From positions 5,022,001-5,086,000 of the forward strand of contig NZ_CP139976.1 of assembly GCF_034424625.1 (NCBI RefSeq): DNA of 64,000 nt, given 5' to 3'. Origin of the DNA: Janthinobacterium lividum. Its GTDB lineage: Bacteria; Pseudomonadota; Gammaproteobacteria; Burkholderiales; Burkholderiaceae_D. Below are positions 31,840 through 42,696 of this stretch, one piece after another. How positions within the stretch are numbered: position 1 is the stretch's first letter; each line of letters opens with the position of its first letter. A program made the translations under genes and the position numbers. The notes below the pieces were generated by a model. It saw only the letters and a list, made by a program, of their open reading frames with translations. It was not told where the DNA came from and ran no database searches.

Positions 31840-34295
31840 GCGGCCGCCTTTTCCAGCGCGCTGACCAGGCGCGCCACCCGGTCCGACAGCTTTTCCGTCG
31901 TCAACTGTTCGCGGAAGCGCTCGACCATCAGGCCGAAGGCAAACGGCGATGCCCGCTCCAGCGCTTGCAGGGAAATCTGCCGGCCGTGCAGCTCGCGCAA
32001 GGTGGCGCGCAAGCGCGTCAATTCCAGTTCCTGTTCCAGCACTTCGCGCTGCGCCTGCGTGAGCAGCAAATTGGCCGCGTCGTGCTTGCGGAACACTTCA
32101 AAGAAGAGCGAGGAAGACGCCTGCAGCTGGCGCGCGCTTTTCGGCTGGCCCGGATAACCCTGGAACACGAGGCCGGCGATGCGGGCGATTTCGCGGAAGC
32201 GCCGCTGCGACAATTCCGTCGCGTTCAGGCTGGCCAGCACGTCTTCCAGCAGATTGTCCGTGCTGAACAGGGCAATATCGGCGCCGCTGGCGGCCGTCAA
32301 CAGCGGCGCATAATCGATGTCGTCCGCGCCCAGCAATTCAAAGCCGTAATCGTTGACGGCAATCGACAAGGTCGCCGGCTGCACGCGCGCGATGCGGTAC
32401 GCCAGCAGCGACGCCAGGCCCAGGTGCACCGAGCGGCCCGCAAACGGATACACGAACAGGTGCTGGCCTTCGCGGCTGGACAAGGTTTCAAGCAAGAGGC
32501 TGGCGCGCGTGGGCAAACTCGACCATGCCTGCTGGATGGCCAGCAGCGGCGCCAGCGCGCGCATTTCCGGCCCGCTGGCCTTCCCTTCTTGCGCCAGCTG
32601 CAACTGGTCCAGCACGGCATGCGCGAGTTCCGACGACAGCGGCATCTTGCCGCCCTGCCAGCGCGGCACGGCGCCGCGGCTGCCTGTTGCGCGCCGCACG
32701 TAGGCCGTCATCTCGTGCACGCGCACGAATTCCAGGATGCGCCCGCCAAACAAAAAATGGTCGCCCTGCTTCAGGCGCGCGATGAACGATTCCTCGATGC
32801 TGCCGATGCGCGCGCCACCGAGAAACTTGACCTGGATCGCCGCCTCCGACACGATGGTGCCGATGCTCATGCGGTGGCGCCGCGCCAGGGCCACGTCCGG
32901 CACGCGGTACACGCCCTCATCGTCCGGCAGCACTCGCCGGTATTCCGGATACACGGTCAGGCTTTGCCCGCCGCGCGCAACGAAGTCGAGCGCCCATTGC
33001 CACTCGTCCAGGGTCAGGTGGCGATACGACCAGGCGGCGCGCACTTCCTCATACAATTGGGCCGACTGGAAGCCGCCGCCCAGGGCGATCGTCACCAGGT
33101 GCTGCACCAGCACATCGAGCGGCTTGTCCGGCACGGGCCGCGCTTCCAGGTGGCCCTGCGCCAGGGCAGCGCGGGCAGCAGCCGCTTCCAGCAATTCCAG
33201 GCTGTTGGTGGGTACCAAGGTGACGCGCGAGATGCGTCCCGGCGCGTGGCCGCTGCGCCCGGCCCGCTGTACCAGGCGCGCGATGCCTTTCGCGCTGCCC
33301 ACCTGCAAGACCCGCTCGACGGGCAGGAAGTCGACGCCCAGGTCCAGGCTGGACGTGCACACGACGACTTTCAGTTCGCCCGTTTTCAAGTGCTGTTCGA
33401 CCCACTCGCGCACTTCACGGTCCAGCGAACCGTGGTGCAGGGCGATCAGGCCCGCCCAGTCGGGCCGCGCATCGAGCAAATGCTGGTACCACAGCTCGGC
33501 CTGCGAACGCGTGTTGGTGAATACCAGGGTGGTGGCGCTGCCCTCGATCTCGGCGATCAGGGGCTGCAGCATCTGGATGCCCAGGTGGCCGCCCCAGGGA
33601 AAGCGCGTGGGGTTGACGGGGATCAGGCTGTCGACGAGGATGCGCTTTTTAATTTTACCTTCCACCAGCACGCCGGCGTTTTCCTCGCCCAGCAAGACGT
33701 CCTGCGCCTGCTGCAAGTTGCCCAGGGTAGCCGACAAGCCCCACGTCATCAGGTCTTCCTGCCAGCGGCGCAAACGGGCCAGGGCCAGCTGCACCTGCAC
33801 GCCGCGCTTGCTGCCCATCAATTCGTGCCACTCGTCGACGATCACGGTTTCCAGCAGGCTGAAACGTTCCCGGGCGTCCGCCTGGCTCAGCATCAGGGAC
33901 AGGCTTTCCGGCGTCGTGACGAGCACCTCGGGCCAGGCCTTCGCCTGCCGCGCCCGCTGCGCGGCGCTCGTGTCGCCCGTGCGCGCCTCGATGCGCCAGC
34001 CGGGAGCGAGCTCCGCACCCGAGGCTTGCAGCGCGCGCACGGTGTCGGCGGCCAGTGCCCGCATGGGCGTGATCCACAGCACGCGCAAGCCGTGCTTTCT
34101 CCCCTTGCGCGCCAGCCGCTCGGCGCGCAGCAAGGCGCCGAACCACACGGCATACGTCTTGCCGGAACCCGTGCTCGCATGCAGCAGGCCGGAGCGACCC
34201 TGCGCGCCAGCACGCCAGACGGCGCGCTGGAACGGAAACACCGTCCAGCCGCGCGTGACAAACCACGCATCGATGCGCTGCGCCGGCGTGCTCAT
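31836..34295 (-). CDS. Ligase-associated DEXH box helicase (Lhr family)
   Basis: An 819-residue superfamily 2 helicase. Walker A STGSGKT at residues 41-47, DEWH box at 154-157 in [16 protein letters not shown], motif III SATLGN, motif [15 protein letters not shown]. The C-terminal half contains the Lhr winged-helix/core region that grips DNA. It is shorter than full-length Lhr (about 1,500 residues) and matches the short cassette-associated form. It starts seven bases after the ligase stop and overlaps pdeM. It is expected to unwind 3'-tailed duplexes for the associated exonuclease and ligase. Confidence 0.95.
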   Translation of the reverse strand: MSTPAQRIDAWFVTRGWTVFPFQRAVWRAGAQGRSGLLHASTGSGKTYAVWFGALLRAERLARKGRKHGLRVLWITPMRALAADTVRALQASGAELAPGWRIEARTGDTSAAQRARQAKAWPEVLVTTPESLSLMLSQADARERFSLLETVIVDEWHELMGSKRGVQVQLALARLRRWQEDLMTWGLSATLGNLQQAQDVLLGEENAGVLVEGKIKKRILVDSLIPVNPTRFPWGGHLGIQMLQPLIAEIEGSATTLVFTNTRSQAELWYQHLLDARPDWAGLIALHHGSLDREVREWVEQHLKTGELKVVVCTSSLDLGVDFLPVERVLQVGSAKGIARLVQRAGRSGHAPGRISRVTLVPTNSLELLEAAAARAALAQGHLEARPVPDKPLDVLVQHLVTIALGGGFQSAQLYEEVRAAWSYRHLTLDEWQWALDFVARGGQSLTVYPEYRRVLPDDEGVYRVPDVALARRHRMSIGTIVSEAAIQVKFLGGARIGSIEESFIARLKQGDHFLFGGRILEFVRVHEMTAYVRRATGSRGAVPRWQGGKMPLSSELAHAVLDQLQLAQEGKASGPEMRALAPLLAIQQAWSSLPTRASLLLETLSSREGQHLFVYPFAGRSVHLGLASLLAYRIARVQPATLSIAVNDYGFELLGADDIDYAPLLTAASGADIALFSTDNLLEDVLASLNATELSQRRFREIARIAGLVFQGYPGQPKSARQLQASSSLFFEVFRKHDAANLLLTQAQREVLEQELELTRLRATLRELHGRQISLQALERASPFAFGLMVERFREQLTTEKLSDRVARLVSALEKAAA

Positions 34296-34302
34296 CGCTT
34301 GC

Positions 34303-35946
34303 TCATGTGGTCTGGGCCAGCATGGCCTTCAGGGTGGCCAGCGTGTCCGCGTCGGCGATGGCCTTGTCTTCGCGCCGGCGCAGGATGCGGGGAAAGCGCA
34401 CGGCGATGCCCGCCTTGTGGCGGCTCGACGCAGCGATGCCTTCAAAACCGATCTCGAACACCATCGTCGGCCGCACGCTGCGCACGGGACCGAATTTTTC
34501 TATCGTCGTCTTGCGGATGGCGGCATCGACCTGGCCGATCTCCGCATCCGTGAGGCCGGAATACGCCTTGGCGAACGGCACCAGCTTGCGTTCTTCACCG
34601 CCCTCCTCATCCGTGTCACTGTCCCAGACGGCAAAGGTGTAGTCCGTGTACAGCGACGCGCGCCGGCCGTGGCCCGCCTGGGCGTAGATCAGCACGGCGT
34701 CGATGGCATACGGGTCGATCTTCCACTTCCACCAGGTGCCCACGTCCTTCGTGCGGCCCACGCCATACGCGGCCGACATAGCCTTGAGCATCAAGCCTTC
34801 CACGCCGCGCGCCCGCGATTCGCTGCGGATGGCCGCCAGCGCCTCCCAGCTTGCCGCCTCGATGCGCGGCGACAGGCGCAGCGCGGGAGAATTCACGCCG
34901 GCCACCACGGTTTCCAGCAGCGCGCGGCGCTCCAGCTGGGGCAGCTGGCGGACATCGACGCCATCGATTTCCAGCACATCGTAGGCCACCAGTACGGCAG
35001 GCAGCTCGGTCAGCAGCTTGGGCGACACCGTCTTGCGGCCCATGCGTTGCTGCAAATCGGCAAATGGCGCAGGCACGTCACCCGGCTGCCAGATGAGGAT
35101 TTCGCCATCGAGCACGGTCCCCTCGGGCAAGGCCAGCTGCGCCAGTTCGGGAAAGCGCTCCGTGATCAATTCCTCGCCGCGCGACCACAGCCAGTTCACG
35201 CCCTCGCGGCGCAGCAACTGGGCGCGCATGCCGTCGTATTTCCATTCGGCCAGCCAGTCGCCGATGCCGCCCAGCGTCTCCGGCCCCGCCTGCAAGGGGT
35301 GCGCGAGGAAAAAGGGGTAAGGCTGGCCGCCGCGCAGCGCATGTTCGCCCTCCGACTGCGCGGCGATCAGTTTGAGAAAGCCCGCGCCCGTGGGGCTGAC
35401 CTTGCCATCGGTCCAGCCCATCAGGCGCTGGGCGATCAGCTTGCTGTCGACGGCCGCGATGGATGCCAGCGCGCGCGTCACCAGCAATTTTGACACGCCC
35501 ACGCGAAAGCCGCCGCCTATCAGTTTGAGCAACAAAAACCGTTCGCGCGTTTCCAGCTCGTCCCAGTAGGCCAGCAAGTCGGCGCGGATGGCGTCGGGCG
35601 CCGCGCCGCGCAACGGTGCGATGCGCTGCTCGACCCACTCGGCCAGGCCGATGTCGCTGCGCCTGGCGGGCGCGGGCAGGATCAGGGCGATGGTTTCGGC
35701 CAGGTCGCCCACGGCGTGGTAGGCCTCGTCGAACAGCCAGGCATCGAGGCCCGCCCGCTCGGTCGCGTACTCGCGCAACAACCTGGTGGGCACGGCCTGG
35801 CGCGGCTTGCCGCCGGCCAGGAAATACACGGCCCAGGCCGCATTGTCGGGCGAGGCGCCGCGAAAATAGGCTTGCAGCGCCGCCAGCTTGCGGCTGGTGG
35901 AGGTGGTTTCGTCGAGTTCCGCGTACAGCCGGGCAAAGTCACGCAT
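34303..35946 (-). CDS. ATP-dependent DNA ligase of the repair cassette
   Basis: A 547-residue ligase. The adenylated Lys236 lies in [10 protein letters not shown] (KxDG); downstream motifs DGEIL, GLMLKA and KWK are present, with an OB fold at the C-terminus. An N-terminal domain of about 200 residues gives a total in the human-ligase-I-like bacterial LigB/LigC size range. The start at 35946 yields [15 protein letters not shown] and overlaps the exonuclease stop by eight bases; the longer frame to 36009 would overlap it much more. It seals nicks produced during repair. This is separate from the NAD-dependent replicative LigA. Confidence 0.95.
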   Translation of the reverse strand: MRDFARLYAELDETTSTSRKLAALQAYFRGASPDNAAWAVYFLAGGKPRQAVPTRLLREYATERAGLDAWLFDEAYHAVGDLAETIALILPAPARRSDIGLAEWVEQRIAPLRGAAPDAIRADLLAYWDELETRERFLLLKLIGGGFRVGVSKLLVTRALASIAAVDSKLIAQRLMGWTDGKVSPTGAGFLKLIAAQSEGEHALRGGQPYPFFLAHPLQAGPETLGGIGDWLAEWKYDGMRAQLLRREGVNWLWSRGEELITERFPELAQLALPEGTVLDGEILIWQPGDVPAPFADLQQRMGRKTVSPKLLTELPAVLVAYDVLEIDGVDVRQLPQLERRALLETVVAGVNSPALRLSPRIEAASWEALAAIRSESRARGVEGLMLKAMSAAYGVGRTKDVGTWWKWKIDPYAIDAVLIYAQAGHGRRASLYTDYTFAVWDSDTDEEGGEERKLVPFAKAYSGLTDAEIGQVDAAIRKTTIEKFGPVRSVRPTMVFEIGFEGIAASSRHKAGIAVRFPRILRRREDKAIADADTLATLKAMLAQTT

Positions 35947-36979
35947 GGGTGACGTCCTCCGCTGCCGTGGACGCACCGGGCGCATTGTCATCGGCCTCGT
36001 CGTCGCCATATTCCGTCTCGAAGCCGCCCGCCTGCCAGCCGTTCTGCTGCAGCCAGCGCACCATCACGGGAATCGAGCCATGCGTGACGATGATGCGTTC
36101 AGCCTGCGTAGCGCGGATGGCTTGCATCAGGCCGGGCCAGTCGGCATGGTCGGACAGGACAAAACCCCGGTCCACGCCACGCCGCCGGCGCGCGCCGCGC
36201 AGCAGCATCCAGCCGCTGGCAAACACATCGCTGTAGTCGCCGAAACGCTTCATCCACGGCGAGCCGGCGGCCGACGGCGGCGCGATCACCAGCGCCGTCT
36301 TCAGGGCCGCCTTGTCCGTGACCTCATCGACCATGACGGTGGCGGGCAAGGCCACGCCGCACTCGCGGTAAACCTGCGTCAATGCCTGCGCCGCGCCATG
36401 GCAGATGATGGGACCGATGGTCGCGTCCAGTCCCGCCAGGATGCGCTGCGCCTTGCCGAAGGCATAGCAGAACAGCACGCTGGTGCGTCCCTCGGCCGCA
36501 TTCCTGCGCCACCACTGGTTGATATCGTCATAAACCTCCTGCGGCGCCTGCCAGCGGTAGATGGGCAGGCCGAAGGTCGATTCCGTGATGAATGTATCGC
36601 AGCGCACGGGCTCGAACGGTGCGCAGGTGGGGTCGGGCTGCAGCTTGTAGTCGCCGGACGCCACCCACACTTCACCGCCGTACCGCATGCGCACCTGGGC
36701 CGAGCCCAGCACGTGGCCGGCCGGATGCAGCGACACTTGCACGCCGTGGTGTTCGATCGTGTCGCCATACGCGAGTGCCTGGATGGAAACGGCGCCCATG
36801 CGCGCGCGCAGCACTTGCTCGCCGGGAGCGGCGCACAGGTAATGCCGGTGTCCGACTCTCGCATGGTCGGCGTGCGCGTGCGTGATGATGGCGCGCTCGA
36901 CGGGGCGCCACGGGTCGATGTAGAACTGACCCGGCACACAATACAAGCCTTCCTTGCGCACCACCACCATATCTGCCAT
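35939..36979 (-). CDS. Ligase-associated DNA exonuclease (metallo-beta-lactamase fold)
   Basis: A 346-residue nuclease of the SNM1/Artemis-like beta-CASP type. Metal-binding HAHADH (residues 34-39) in IITHAHADHARVGH, then a Gly-Asp site (VASGDYKL) and later beta-CASP residues (FVLSDHADWPGL). First gene of exo-lig-lhr-pdeM. Cassette exonucleases of this type digest single-stranded and 5' ends. A terminator-like hairpin of recQ lies just upstream (36997-37034), so the cassette has its own promoter. Confidence 0.93.
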   Translation of the reverse strand: MADMVVVRKEGLYCVPGQFYIDPWRPVERAIITHAHADHARVGHRHYLCAAPGEQVLRARMGAVSIQALAYGDTIEHHGVQVSLHPAGHVLGSAQVRMRYGGEVWVASGDYKLQPDPTCAPFEPVRCDTFITESTFGLPIYRWQAPQEVYDDINQWWRRNAAEGRTSVLFCYAFGKAQRILAGLDATIGPIICHGAAQALTQVYRECGVALPATVMVDEVTDKAALKTALVIAPPSAAGSPWMKRFGDYSDVFASGWMLLRGARRRRGVDRGFVLSDHADWPGLMQAIRATQAERIIVTHGSIPVMVRWLQQNGWQAGGFETEYGDDEADDNAPGASTAAEDVTHA

Positions 36980-36996
36980 GCCCTGCTCCCTGCGTT

Positions 36997-37034
36997 AAAA
37001 AAGCGCGTTGGAATGGGCTGATTCTAGCGCGCTT
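36997..37034 (-). terminator. Terminator after recQ
   Basis: On the minus strand AAGCGCG pairs with CGCGCTT across a 20-base loop, followed by TTTTTT. It lies 35 bases past the recQ stop and before the exonuclease start. Confidence 0.6.
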
Positions 37035-37068
37035 GCGCCAGATCACTGTTCGGCAGCGCACCATGGCT

Positions 37069-38769
37069 TCATGCGGGGACAACGAATTCCGCCATGAAGG
37101 TACGCGTGGTGTTTTCTGGAAAGGCAATGGTGACCTGGTCGCCCGCCACGGACAGCACGGTGCCGATCTGATAGCGGGGCACGCGCACGCGACTGCCGAC
37201 GGCGATCTGGGGCGCCGGTGCCGGCGCAGGTACCTGGACAGGCGCTGGCGGCAACTCGTCCAGGGTGATGGGCGCGGCCAGCGCGGGCGGCGACTGGCAA
37301 TTATCGCAAGTGCAGCAGCGCTCGAAATCGCCGGCATCGCCAAAGTAATCGAGCAGCAGTTTCCAGCGGCACAGGCCACTTTGCGCATACGCCACCATCT
37401 GCTCGAGCGCCTGTTTGTCGCGCTCCTGCTTGTCGACATAAACTTGCGCCAGCTGCGCAAACGAGGGCGTGGCGGCCGAGGGGGCTTTCAAGCTGTAGCC
37501 CAGCTTGCGGTCCTGGCGCAGCAGCTTGCCGTCTTTCAACAGTTTCAGGCACACCTTCAAGTGGCCGTCGGAAAACTCGGGCAGGCTGGACGCCAGCGCA
37601 GCGAAAGCAAACGTGGCTGGCAGTTCTTGCGCCACCGCCACGATGGCCGCCAATTCCCCTTCCGTTGGGTAATGCTTCGCCAGAAAGAATTGCTGCACCC
37701 GCTTGTCTTCCTGGAAATACAACAAGGTGCAGTCGGCGGGCAAGCCGTCGCGCCCAGCCCGGCCCGATTCCTGGTAGTACGCTTCCAGGTTGGCCGGCAC
37801 CTGCAAGTGGATGACGAAGCGCGTGTCGGGCTTGTCGATGCCCATGCCAAAGGCGTTGGTGGCGACCATGATGCGGCGTTCGCCATTCATGAACAAATCC
37901 TGGTTGTGCTTGCGCTCGCGCGCCGCCAGCTTGCCGTGGTAGCACATAACGCTCTCGCCCAGTTCCGCCAGCCGCGCCGCCAGGTCCTCGACGGCCTTGA
38001 CGGTGGCCGCATACACGATGCCCACGCCCGGCGTCTCGCGCAGCAGGCGCAAGACTTCGTCCTGTTTCTCTCCCGCATTCGTGACCTGGATCACGCGGTA
38101 GCGCAAATTGGCCCGGTAGATGCCGGTATTGATGACCTGCAGCATGCGCGCTTCCAGTTGCGCGTCGATATCGTCTACCACTTCGCCGGTGGCCGTGGCC
38201 GTCAGCGCCAGCACGGGCGGACGGCCCAGCGCGCGCAGGGCGGCCGCGATTTCCAGGTAGGCGGGACGGAAGTCATGGCCCCACTGGGAGATGCAATGGG
38301 CTTCATCGATGACGACCAGGCTGGGCGGCGAGGCTCCCAGCAGAGACAGGAAGGCGGCACTGGTCAGGCGTTCCGGCGTGCAAAAGATGATGATCCTGCC
38401 GCCCTGGCCGATGCGGGCGATGGCCTCGTCCTCTTCCGCGCGCGACAGACTGCTGTTGAGCTGCACGGCCGTGATGCCCAGTTCTTGCAGCTTTTCCAGC
38501 TGGTCTTTCATCAGCGAAATCAGCGGCGACACGACCAAAGTCGCACCGGGCAACAGGGCGGCGGGCAACTGGTAGCACAGGGACTTGCCGCTGCCGGTGG
38601 GCATGATGGCCAGGGTGTCGCGCCCGGCCAGCACGCTGTCGATGACATCCTGCTGGCCCGTGCGCAGCCGCGCCACGCCAAAGACCGAGCGCAGCAGGCG
38701 CTGGATATGCTTGCCTGGCTTGCCTGGCTTGCCTGGCTTGCCGGATTGGTTCGCTGCACTGCTCATCAT
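37069..38769 (-). CDS. recQ: ATP-dependent DNA helicase RecQ
   Basis: A 566-residue RecQ. Walker A MPTGSGKS (56-63), DEAH box in VVIDEAHCISQWGHDFRP, motif IV-VI with FGMGIDKPDTRF and QESGRAGRDG, then the zinc cluster with CRW and CCTCDNC. There is no HRDC domain; the protein ends in a short Pro/Ala-rich linker and a small SH3-like stretch (IAVGSRVRVPRYQIGTVLSV). The start at 38769 (two tandem ATGs) has GGGA upstream; the longer open frame is not supported. Residues 10-20 are a KPG repeat (GKPGKPGKPGK). Adjacent to the ligase cassette. Confidence 0.94.
   Translation of the reverse strand: MMSSAANQSGKPGKPGKPGKHIQRLLRSVFGVARLRTGQQDVIDSVLAGRDTLAIMPTGSGKSLCYQLPAALLPGATLVVSPLISLMKDQLEKLQELGITAVQLNSSLSRAEEDEAIARIGQGGRIIIFCTPERLTSAAFLSLLGASPPSLVVIDEAHCISQWGHDFRPAYLEIAAALRALGRPPVLALTATATGEVVDDIDAQLEARMLQVINTGIYRANLRYRVIQVTNAGEKQDEVLRLLRETPGVGIVYAATVKAVEDLAARLAELGESVMCYHGKLAARERKHNQDLFMNGERRIMVATNAFGMGIDKPDTRFVIHLQVPANLEAYYQESGRAGRDGLPADCTLLYFQEDKRVQQFFLAKHYPTEGELAAIVAVAQELPATFAFAALASSLPEFSDGHLKVCLKLLKDGKLLRQDRKLGYSLKAPSAATPSFAQLAQVYVDKQERDKQALEQMVAYAQSGLCRWKLLLDYFGDAGDFERCCTCDNCQSPPALAAPITLDELPPAPVQVPAPAPAPQIAVGSRVRVPRYQIGTVLSVAGDQVTIAFPENTTRTFMAEFVVPA
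38711..38742. repeat. 9-bp tandem repeat inside recQ
   Basis: TTGCCTGGC is repeated about 3.6 times and encodes the Lys-Pro-Gly repeats near the RecQ N-terminus. Copy-number change would alter protein length by three residues without shifting the frame. Confidence 0.85.
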
Positions 38770-38865
38770 TGTCGTCCCGAAAGTAACACTGCGATAAGGT
38801 GCAGCTACTTTAAGGCCGGGCCTGGCGCACCGCCATAGGACGGGCGCCACAGCCGGCGTAGGAAT

Positions 38866-39264
38866 TCAGGAAGCAAACAGGATGGCCCAGAACAGCATCA
38901 GCAGACCGGCAATCGACACGCACCAGACGAGCGTGCGCACGACAGGCACGCCAAACGCGTACAGGGGCAAATACAGCACGCGCGCGGCCAGGTACAGGGC
39001 GGCGCCGTACAGGGTCAGCGCGCTTTCCTGCGCCGTCACGTGGGCGATCAGCACGGCGGCGGCGAACAGGGGCAGGGTTTCGAACAGATTCGCCTGGGCC
39101 CGCCGCAAGCGGCCCGTGATCTTGCCCACAGGCGGCCCGTCGCCATCGCGCGCGCTCACGTTATAGGCCGTGCCTGTCTCGCGCGTGCGAAACAGCGCGG
39201 GCAGCAGGATTTGCAGCAGCGCCAGCACCAAAGTACAGGCCAGCATCGTCAATTCAGGGGTCAT
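38866..39264 (-). CDS. MAPEG family inner-membrane protein
   Basis: A 132-residue protein with four membrane helices (about 4-24, 60-78, 82-105, 108-128). The loop GTAYNVSARDGDGPPVGKIT and the following GRLRRAQANLFETLPLFAA match the MAPEG family, which in eukaryotes covers glutathione-dependent membrane enzymes. Bacterial members have mostly unknown roles. AGAGG precedes the ATG. It lies between recQ and the hybrid kinase and shows no link to either. Confidence 0.92.
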   Translation of the reverse strand: MTPELTMLACTLVLALLQILLPALFRTRETGTAYNVSARDGDGPPVGKITGRLRRAQANLFETLPLFAAAVLIAHVTAQESALTLYGAALYLAARVLYLPLYAFGVPVVRTLVWCVSIAGLLMLFWAILFAS

Positions 39265-39312
39265 CTTTTACCTCTGCGGGTGAGACAGGCAAGCCGTGCC
39301 GGCGCATGCCTG

Positions 39313-42300
39313 TCAGGGTTGGTCGAGTGCCGCTTGCAACTCCATCAAATCATAAGGCTTGCGCAGGACGCTGGCGGAAAAACCCAGTTCATCCATCGAT
39401 TCCTTGCCATAGCCCGTGGAAAAGATGATGCGCATGTCCGGTTTATCGCGCAGCACCATGCGTGCCAATGCGATGCCGGACATACCGGGCAGGCTGACAT
39501 CCGTAAACAGGATATCGAAGTCTTGCTCGTTGAGCAGATCCCACGCCGCCTCGCCATCGGACACGCCGCTGACCGTGTGGCCCAGCATACCCACCAGTTC
39601 GCACACCATCAGCTGCGAATCGAGATTGTCTTCCACCACGAGTATTTTCATCGATGTCGGCATGTCACCCTGCGGTGTTGGCGCATGGCCCGTCAAGTCC
39701 AGCCCCGGCGTGCCGCTTCCCCGCACGCTGGCCGAGGTGCTGCCGGCCACCGGCGCGCCGGACCGTTCAAACTGGCGCGCGCGCATTTGCTGCTGGCGGT
39801 TGGCCAGCACATGGCGCAGCTTGCGCGCCAGCTCTTCGCGCCGGTACGGTTTGCTGAGCAATTCCACCCCCGCGTCGAGACGCCCTTCGTGCACGATGAC
39901 ATCCTGCGCGTAGCCCGAGGTAAACAGCACGGCGATATCGGGCTGCAACTCGCGCGCCTGGCGCGCCATCTCCGTGCTGCTGACGGGACCGGGCATGATC
40001 ACGTCCGTAAACAGCAAGTCGATCTGCGCGCCGCTGTGCAGCACGGCCAGCGCGCTTTCGCCATCCTCGGCCTTGAGCACCTTGTAGCCGAGCGCCCCGA
40101 GCATGTCGACCACGGTGGTGCGCACGCCCACGTCGTCTTCCACCACCAGCACCGTTTCCGTGCCGCCCGTGACGACGCCGCTCAGCTCCAGTTCCTCGTC
40201 CGCTTCCGCCATCAGCGAGCGGGGCAAATAGATTTTGACTCCCGTGCCCACGCCAGGTTCACTGTAGATGCGGATATGGCCGCGGCTTTGCGTGACAAAG
40301 CCATACGCCATCGACAAACCCAGGCCCGTGCCCGCGCCTTCCGGCTTGGTCGTGAAGAACGGCTCGAACGCGCGCTGCAGCACGGGGCCGCTCATGCCGC
40401 GGCCCGTATCCGTCACCGACAGCATCACGTACTGGCCTGCCGGCACGTCGACCAGATTATGCACATACTGTTCGTCGAGCACGACGTTGCCCAGCTCGAT
40501 GGTCAGCTTGCCCACGCCATCCATGGCGTCGCGCGCATTGATGGCCAGGTTGAGGATGACGTTCTCGATCTGACTGCGGTCGATCAGGGTATTCCACAGT
40601 CCGCCACCGCCCACGAGCACGATGTCGATCGCTTCGCCCAGGGCGCGCCGCAACAGCGCATCCATGTTGCGCACCACGCGCGCCAGATCGGCCACCACGG
40701 GTTGCAAGGGCTGGCGCCGCGCAAATGCCAGCAAATGCGACGACAGCTTGGCGCCCCGCTCGACGGCGGCAATCGCCGTGTCCAGGCGCTGGCGCATCAA
40801 GCCATCCGTGCCCGCCAGGTGCTGCAGCAAATGCAAGTTGCCGGAAATGATTTGCAGCACATTGTTGAAATCGTGCGCGATCCCCCCCGTCAGCTGGCCC
40901 ACGGCTTCCATCTTTTGTGCCTGGCGCAAGGCGTCTTCGGCCTTGGTGCGCTCACCCACTTCCTGTTCGACCCGGTGTTCCAGCGTTTCGTTCAATTCAT
41001 GCAGCGCTTTTTCCACGCGGCGCCGGTCCGTGATATCCGTCTTGACGGCGATCAGGGAACGCGTATGACCCTGCTCATCGACCAGGCGGCTGACATTGCT
41101 CGACACCCACACTTGCGAGCCATCGGGCTTCAGGTAGCGCTTTTCCAGCGAGAACGACTCGCCCGTTTCCACCAGGCGCTGGAACAGCACGCCGTTGCCA
41201 GGCACGTCTGCCGGATGCATGATGTCGTTCATGTTCAGGCTCAGCAGCTCTTCGGCGGAACGCCCCAGCATGCGGCACAGGGCGCCGTTGACACGCTGGA
41301 AGCGGCCATCGAGGCCCAGCTCGGACAAGCCCACGGAAGCCTGGCCGAAAATGGCGGCCATGCGCTCCTGGCTGGCGTTCAGTTCATCTTCGATGTGGCG
41401 CCGCTCCGTCACGTCGAACGACACGCCCACGTAGCGGCGCTGGCCCGGCACGCGGCCGGCCACCACCTCGCCCTGGCGCGCGATCCAGCGCAGCGCGCCA
41501 TCGGCGGGACGGCGGATGCGGTACTCCACGTATTCGAGGGGATTGGGCGCCAGATCCAGCTTGCTGGGTCCGACCTTTTGCTGGTCGCGCGCATCGACCA
41601 GGCTCACCAGCAGGCGTTCCGTCACCACTTCCTCGTCGGCAATGCCCCACAGGCGGCGGAAGGTAGGCGACACCACCATCGCGCCCGTATCGGGGAACCA
41701 TTCGAAGGTGCCGATGCCGCCCGCCTGCTGGGCCAGGCGCAGCCGCTCCTCGCCTTCCATGCGCTCGGTGACGTCGATGCCTTCGACGAGGATGCCCGTG
41801 ACCACGCCCTCGTCATCCTTGATGGGCTGGTAGACGAAGTCGATATGGCGCTGGCCCGTCAGCCCGTCAGCCGTCTGCAAATCCACCTTCACCTGGCGCC
41901 CTTCGAAGGGCACGCCCGTGCGGTAGACCTGGTCGAGCAGCTCGATGAAACCTTGCGCCTTGACTTCGGGCAAGGCCATTTCGACTGTCTTGCCGAGCAA
42001 ATCGCGGTGCCCCACCAGGCGCAGATAATGTTCGTTCGCCAGCTCGAACACATGCTGCGGCCCGCGCAGCATGGCCATGAAGCTGGGTGCCTGCTGGAAC
42101 AGGGCGCGCAGCAGCGCGCGCTCCTCGCCCAGGCGGCGGTTGGCCTCGCGCACGGCCTCGCCCTCGGCCTGCAAGGTGGTGTTGAGTTCGCCCAGCTCGG
42201 CCGTGGCCAGCTTCAGCTGGCGCCCCTCCTCCATGCGCGCCGTCAATTCCAGCGCCGTGCACAGTACGCCATCCACCTGGCCGTCGGCGCCATGCACGGG

Positions 42301-42696
42301 CGTGTAATACAGGTCGAAACAGACGTCCGTGCGCTGTCCGTCACGTAACAGCGGCAGGCAGCACTCGCGGTGCACCTGCGTCTCGCCGCGCAGCCCCGCT
42401 TCGAGGATGCGCGCGTTCCAGTCCCATATCTCGGGCCAGACGGCCGGCACCGTGCCGCCCAGCGCCGCCGGATGGCGCTCCCCGGCGATCTGGATGTAGT
42501 CGTCGTTGTAAATCATCACGTGTTGCGGCCCCCACATCAGCACCATCGCCATCGGCGAATGGAGCACGATGTCGACGCTGGTGCGCAAATTCGCGGGCCA
42601 GCCATCGAGGGCACCCAGGCTGGTGGCGGACCAGTCGCGCCGGCGCAGCAGCTCGCCCATGCTGCCGCCGCCGCGCGGCCAGGCTGGCGCGCTCAT
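39313..42696 (-). CDS. Hybrid sensor histidine kinase with PAS domains and two receivers
   Basis: A 1,127-residue cytoplasmic kinase without membrane helices. Order: N-terminal PAS-like domain (about 45-155), coiled coil (155-200), three PAS domains (about 200-315, 325-435, 445-560), dimerisation helix with His608 (GGIAHDFNNVLQ), ATPase domain (to about 825; DTGRGMSG and GTGLGLSM), receiver 1 with Asp898 (LLFTDVIMPG), and receiver 2 with Asp1066 (ILFTDVSLPGMSG). The ATG at 42696 overlaps the upstream kinase stop by four bases (ATGA). Last gene of the cheR-cheB-kinase operon. PAS domains suggest sensing of redox, light or ligands inside the cell. Confidence 0.92.
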   Translation of the reverse strand: MSAPAWPRGGGSMGELLRRRDWSATSLGALDGWPANLRTSVDIVLHSPMAMVLMWGPQHVMIYNDDYIQIAGERHPAALGGTVPAVWPEIWDWNARILEAGLRGETQVHRECCLPLLRDGQRTDVCFDLYYTPVHGADGQVDGVLCTALELTARMEEGRQLKLATAELGELNTTLQAEGEAVREANRRLGEERALLRALFQQAPSFMAMLRGPQHVFELANEHYLRLVGHRDLLGKTVEMALPEVKAQGFIELLDQVYRTGVPFEGRQVKVDLQTADGLTGQRHIDFVYQPIKDDEGVVTGILVEGIDVTERMEGEERLRLAQQAGGIGTFEWFPDTGAMVVSPTFRRLWGIADEEVVTERLLVSLVDARDQQKVGPSKLDLAPNPLEYVEYRIRRPADGALRWIARQGEVVAGRVPGQRRYVGVSFDVTERRHIEDELNASQERMAAIFGQASVGLSELGLDGRFQRVNGALCRMLGRSAEELLSLNMNDIMHPADVPGNGVLFQRLVETGESFSLEKRYLKPDGSQVWVSSNVSRLVDEQGHTRSLIAVKTDITDRRRVEKALHELNETLEHRVEQEVGERTKAEDALRQAQKMEAVGQLTGGIAHDFNNVLQIISGNLHLLQHLAGTDGLMRQRLDTAIAAVERGAKLSSHLLAFARRQPLQPVVADLARVVRNMDALLRRALGEAIDIVLVGGGGLWNTLIDRSQIENVILNLAINARDAMDGVGKLTIELGNVVLDEQYVHNLVDVPAGQYVMLSVTDTGRGMSGPVLQRAFEPFFTTKPEGAGTGLGLSMAYGFVTQSRGHIRIYSEPGVGTGVKIYLPRSLMAEADEELELSGVVTGGTETVLVVEDDVGVRTTVVDMLGALGYKVLKAEDGESALAVLHSGAQIDLLFTDVIMPGPVSSTEMARQARELQPDIAVLFTSGYAQDVIVHEGRLDAGVELLSKPYRREELARKLRHVLANRQQQMRARQFERSGAPVAGSTSASVRGSGTPGLDLTGHAPTPQGDMPTSMKILVVEDNLDSQLMVCELVGMLGHTVSGVSDGEAAWDLLNEQDFDILFTDVSLPGMSGIALARMVLRDKPDMRIIFSTGYGKESMDELGFSASVLRKPYDLMELQAALDQP

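Noticed and set aside
39040..42348. 1,102-codon open frame on the plus strand
   Set aside because: It is antisense to the hybrid kinase, which has complete PAS, kinase and receiver domains. Its composition (Arg, His, Gln) is typical of a shadow frame in high-GC DNA.
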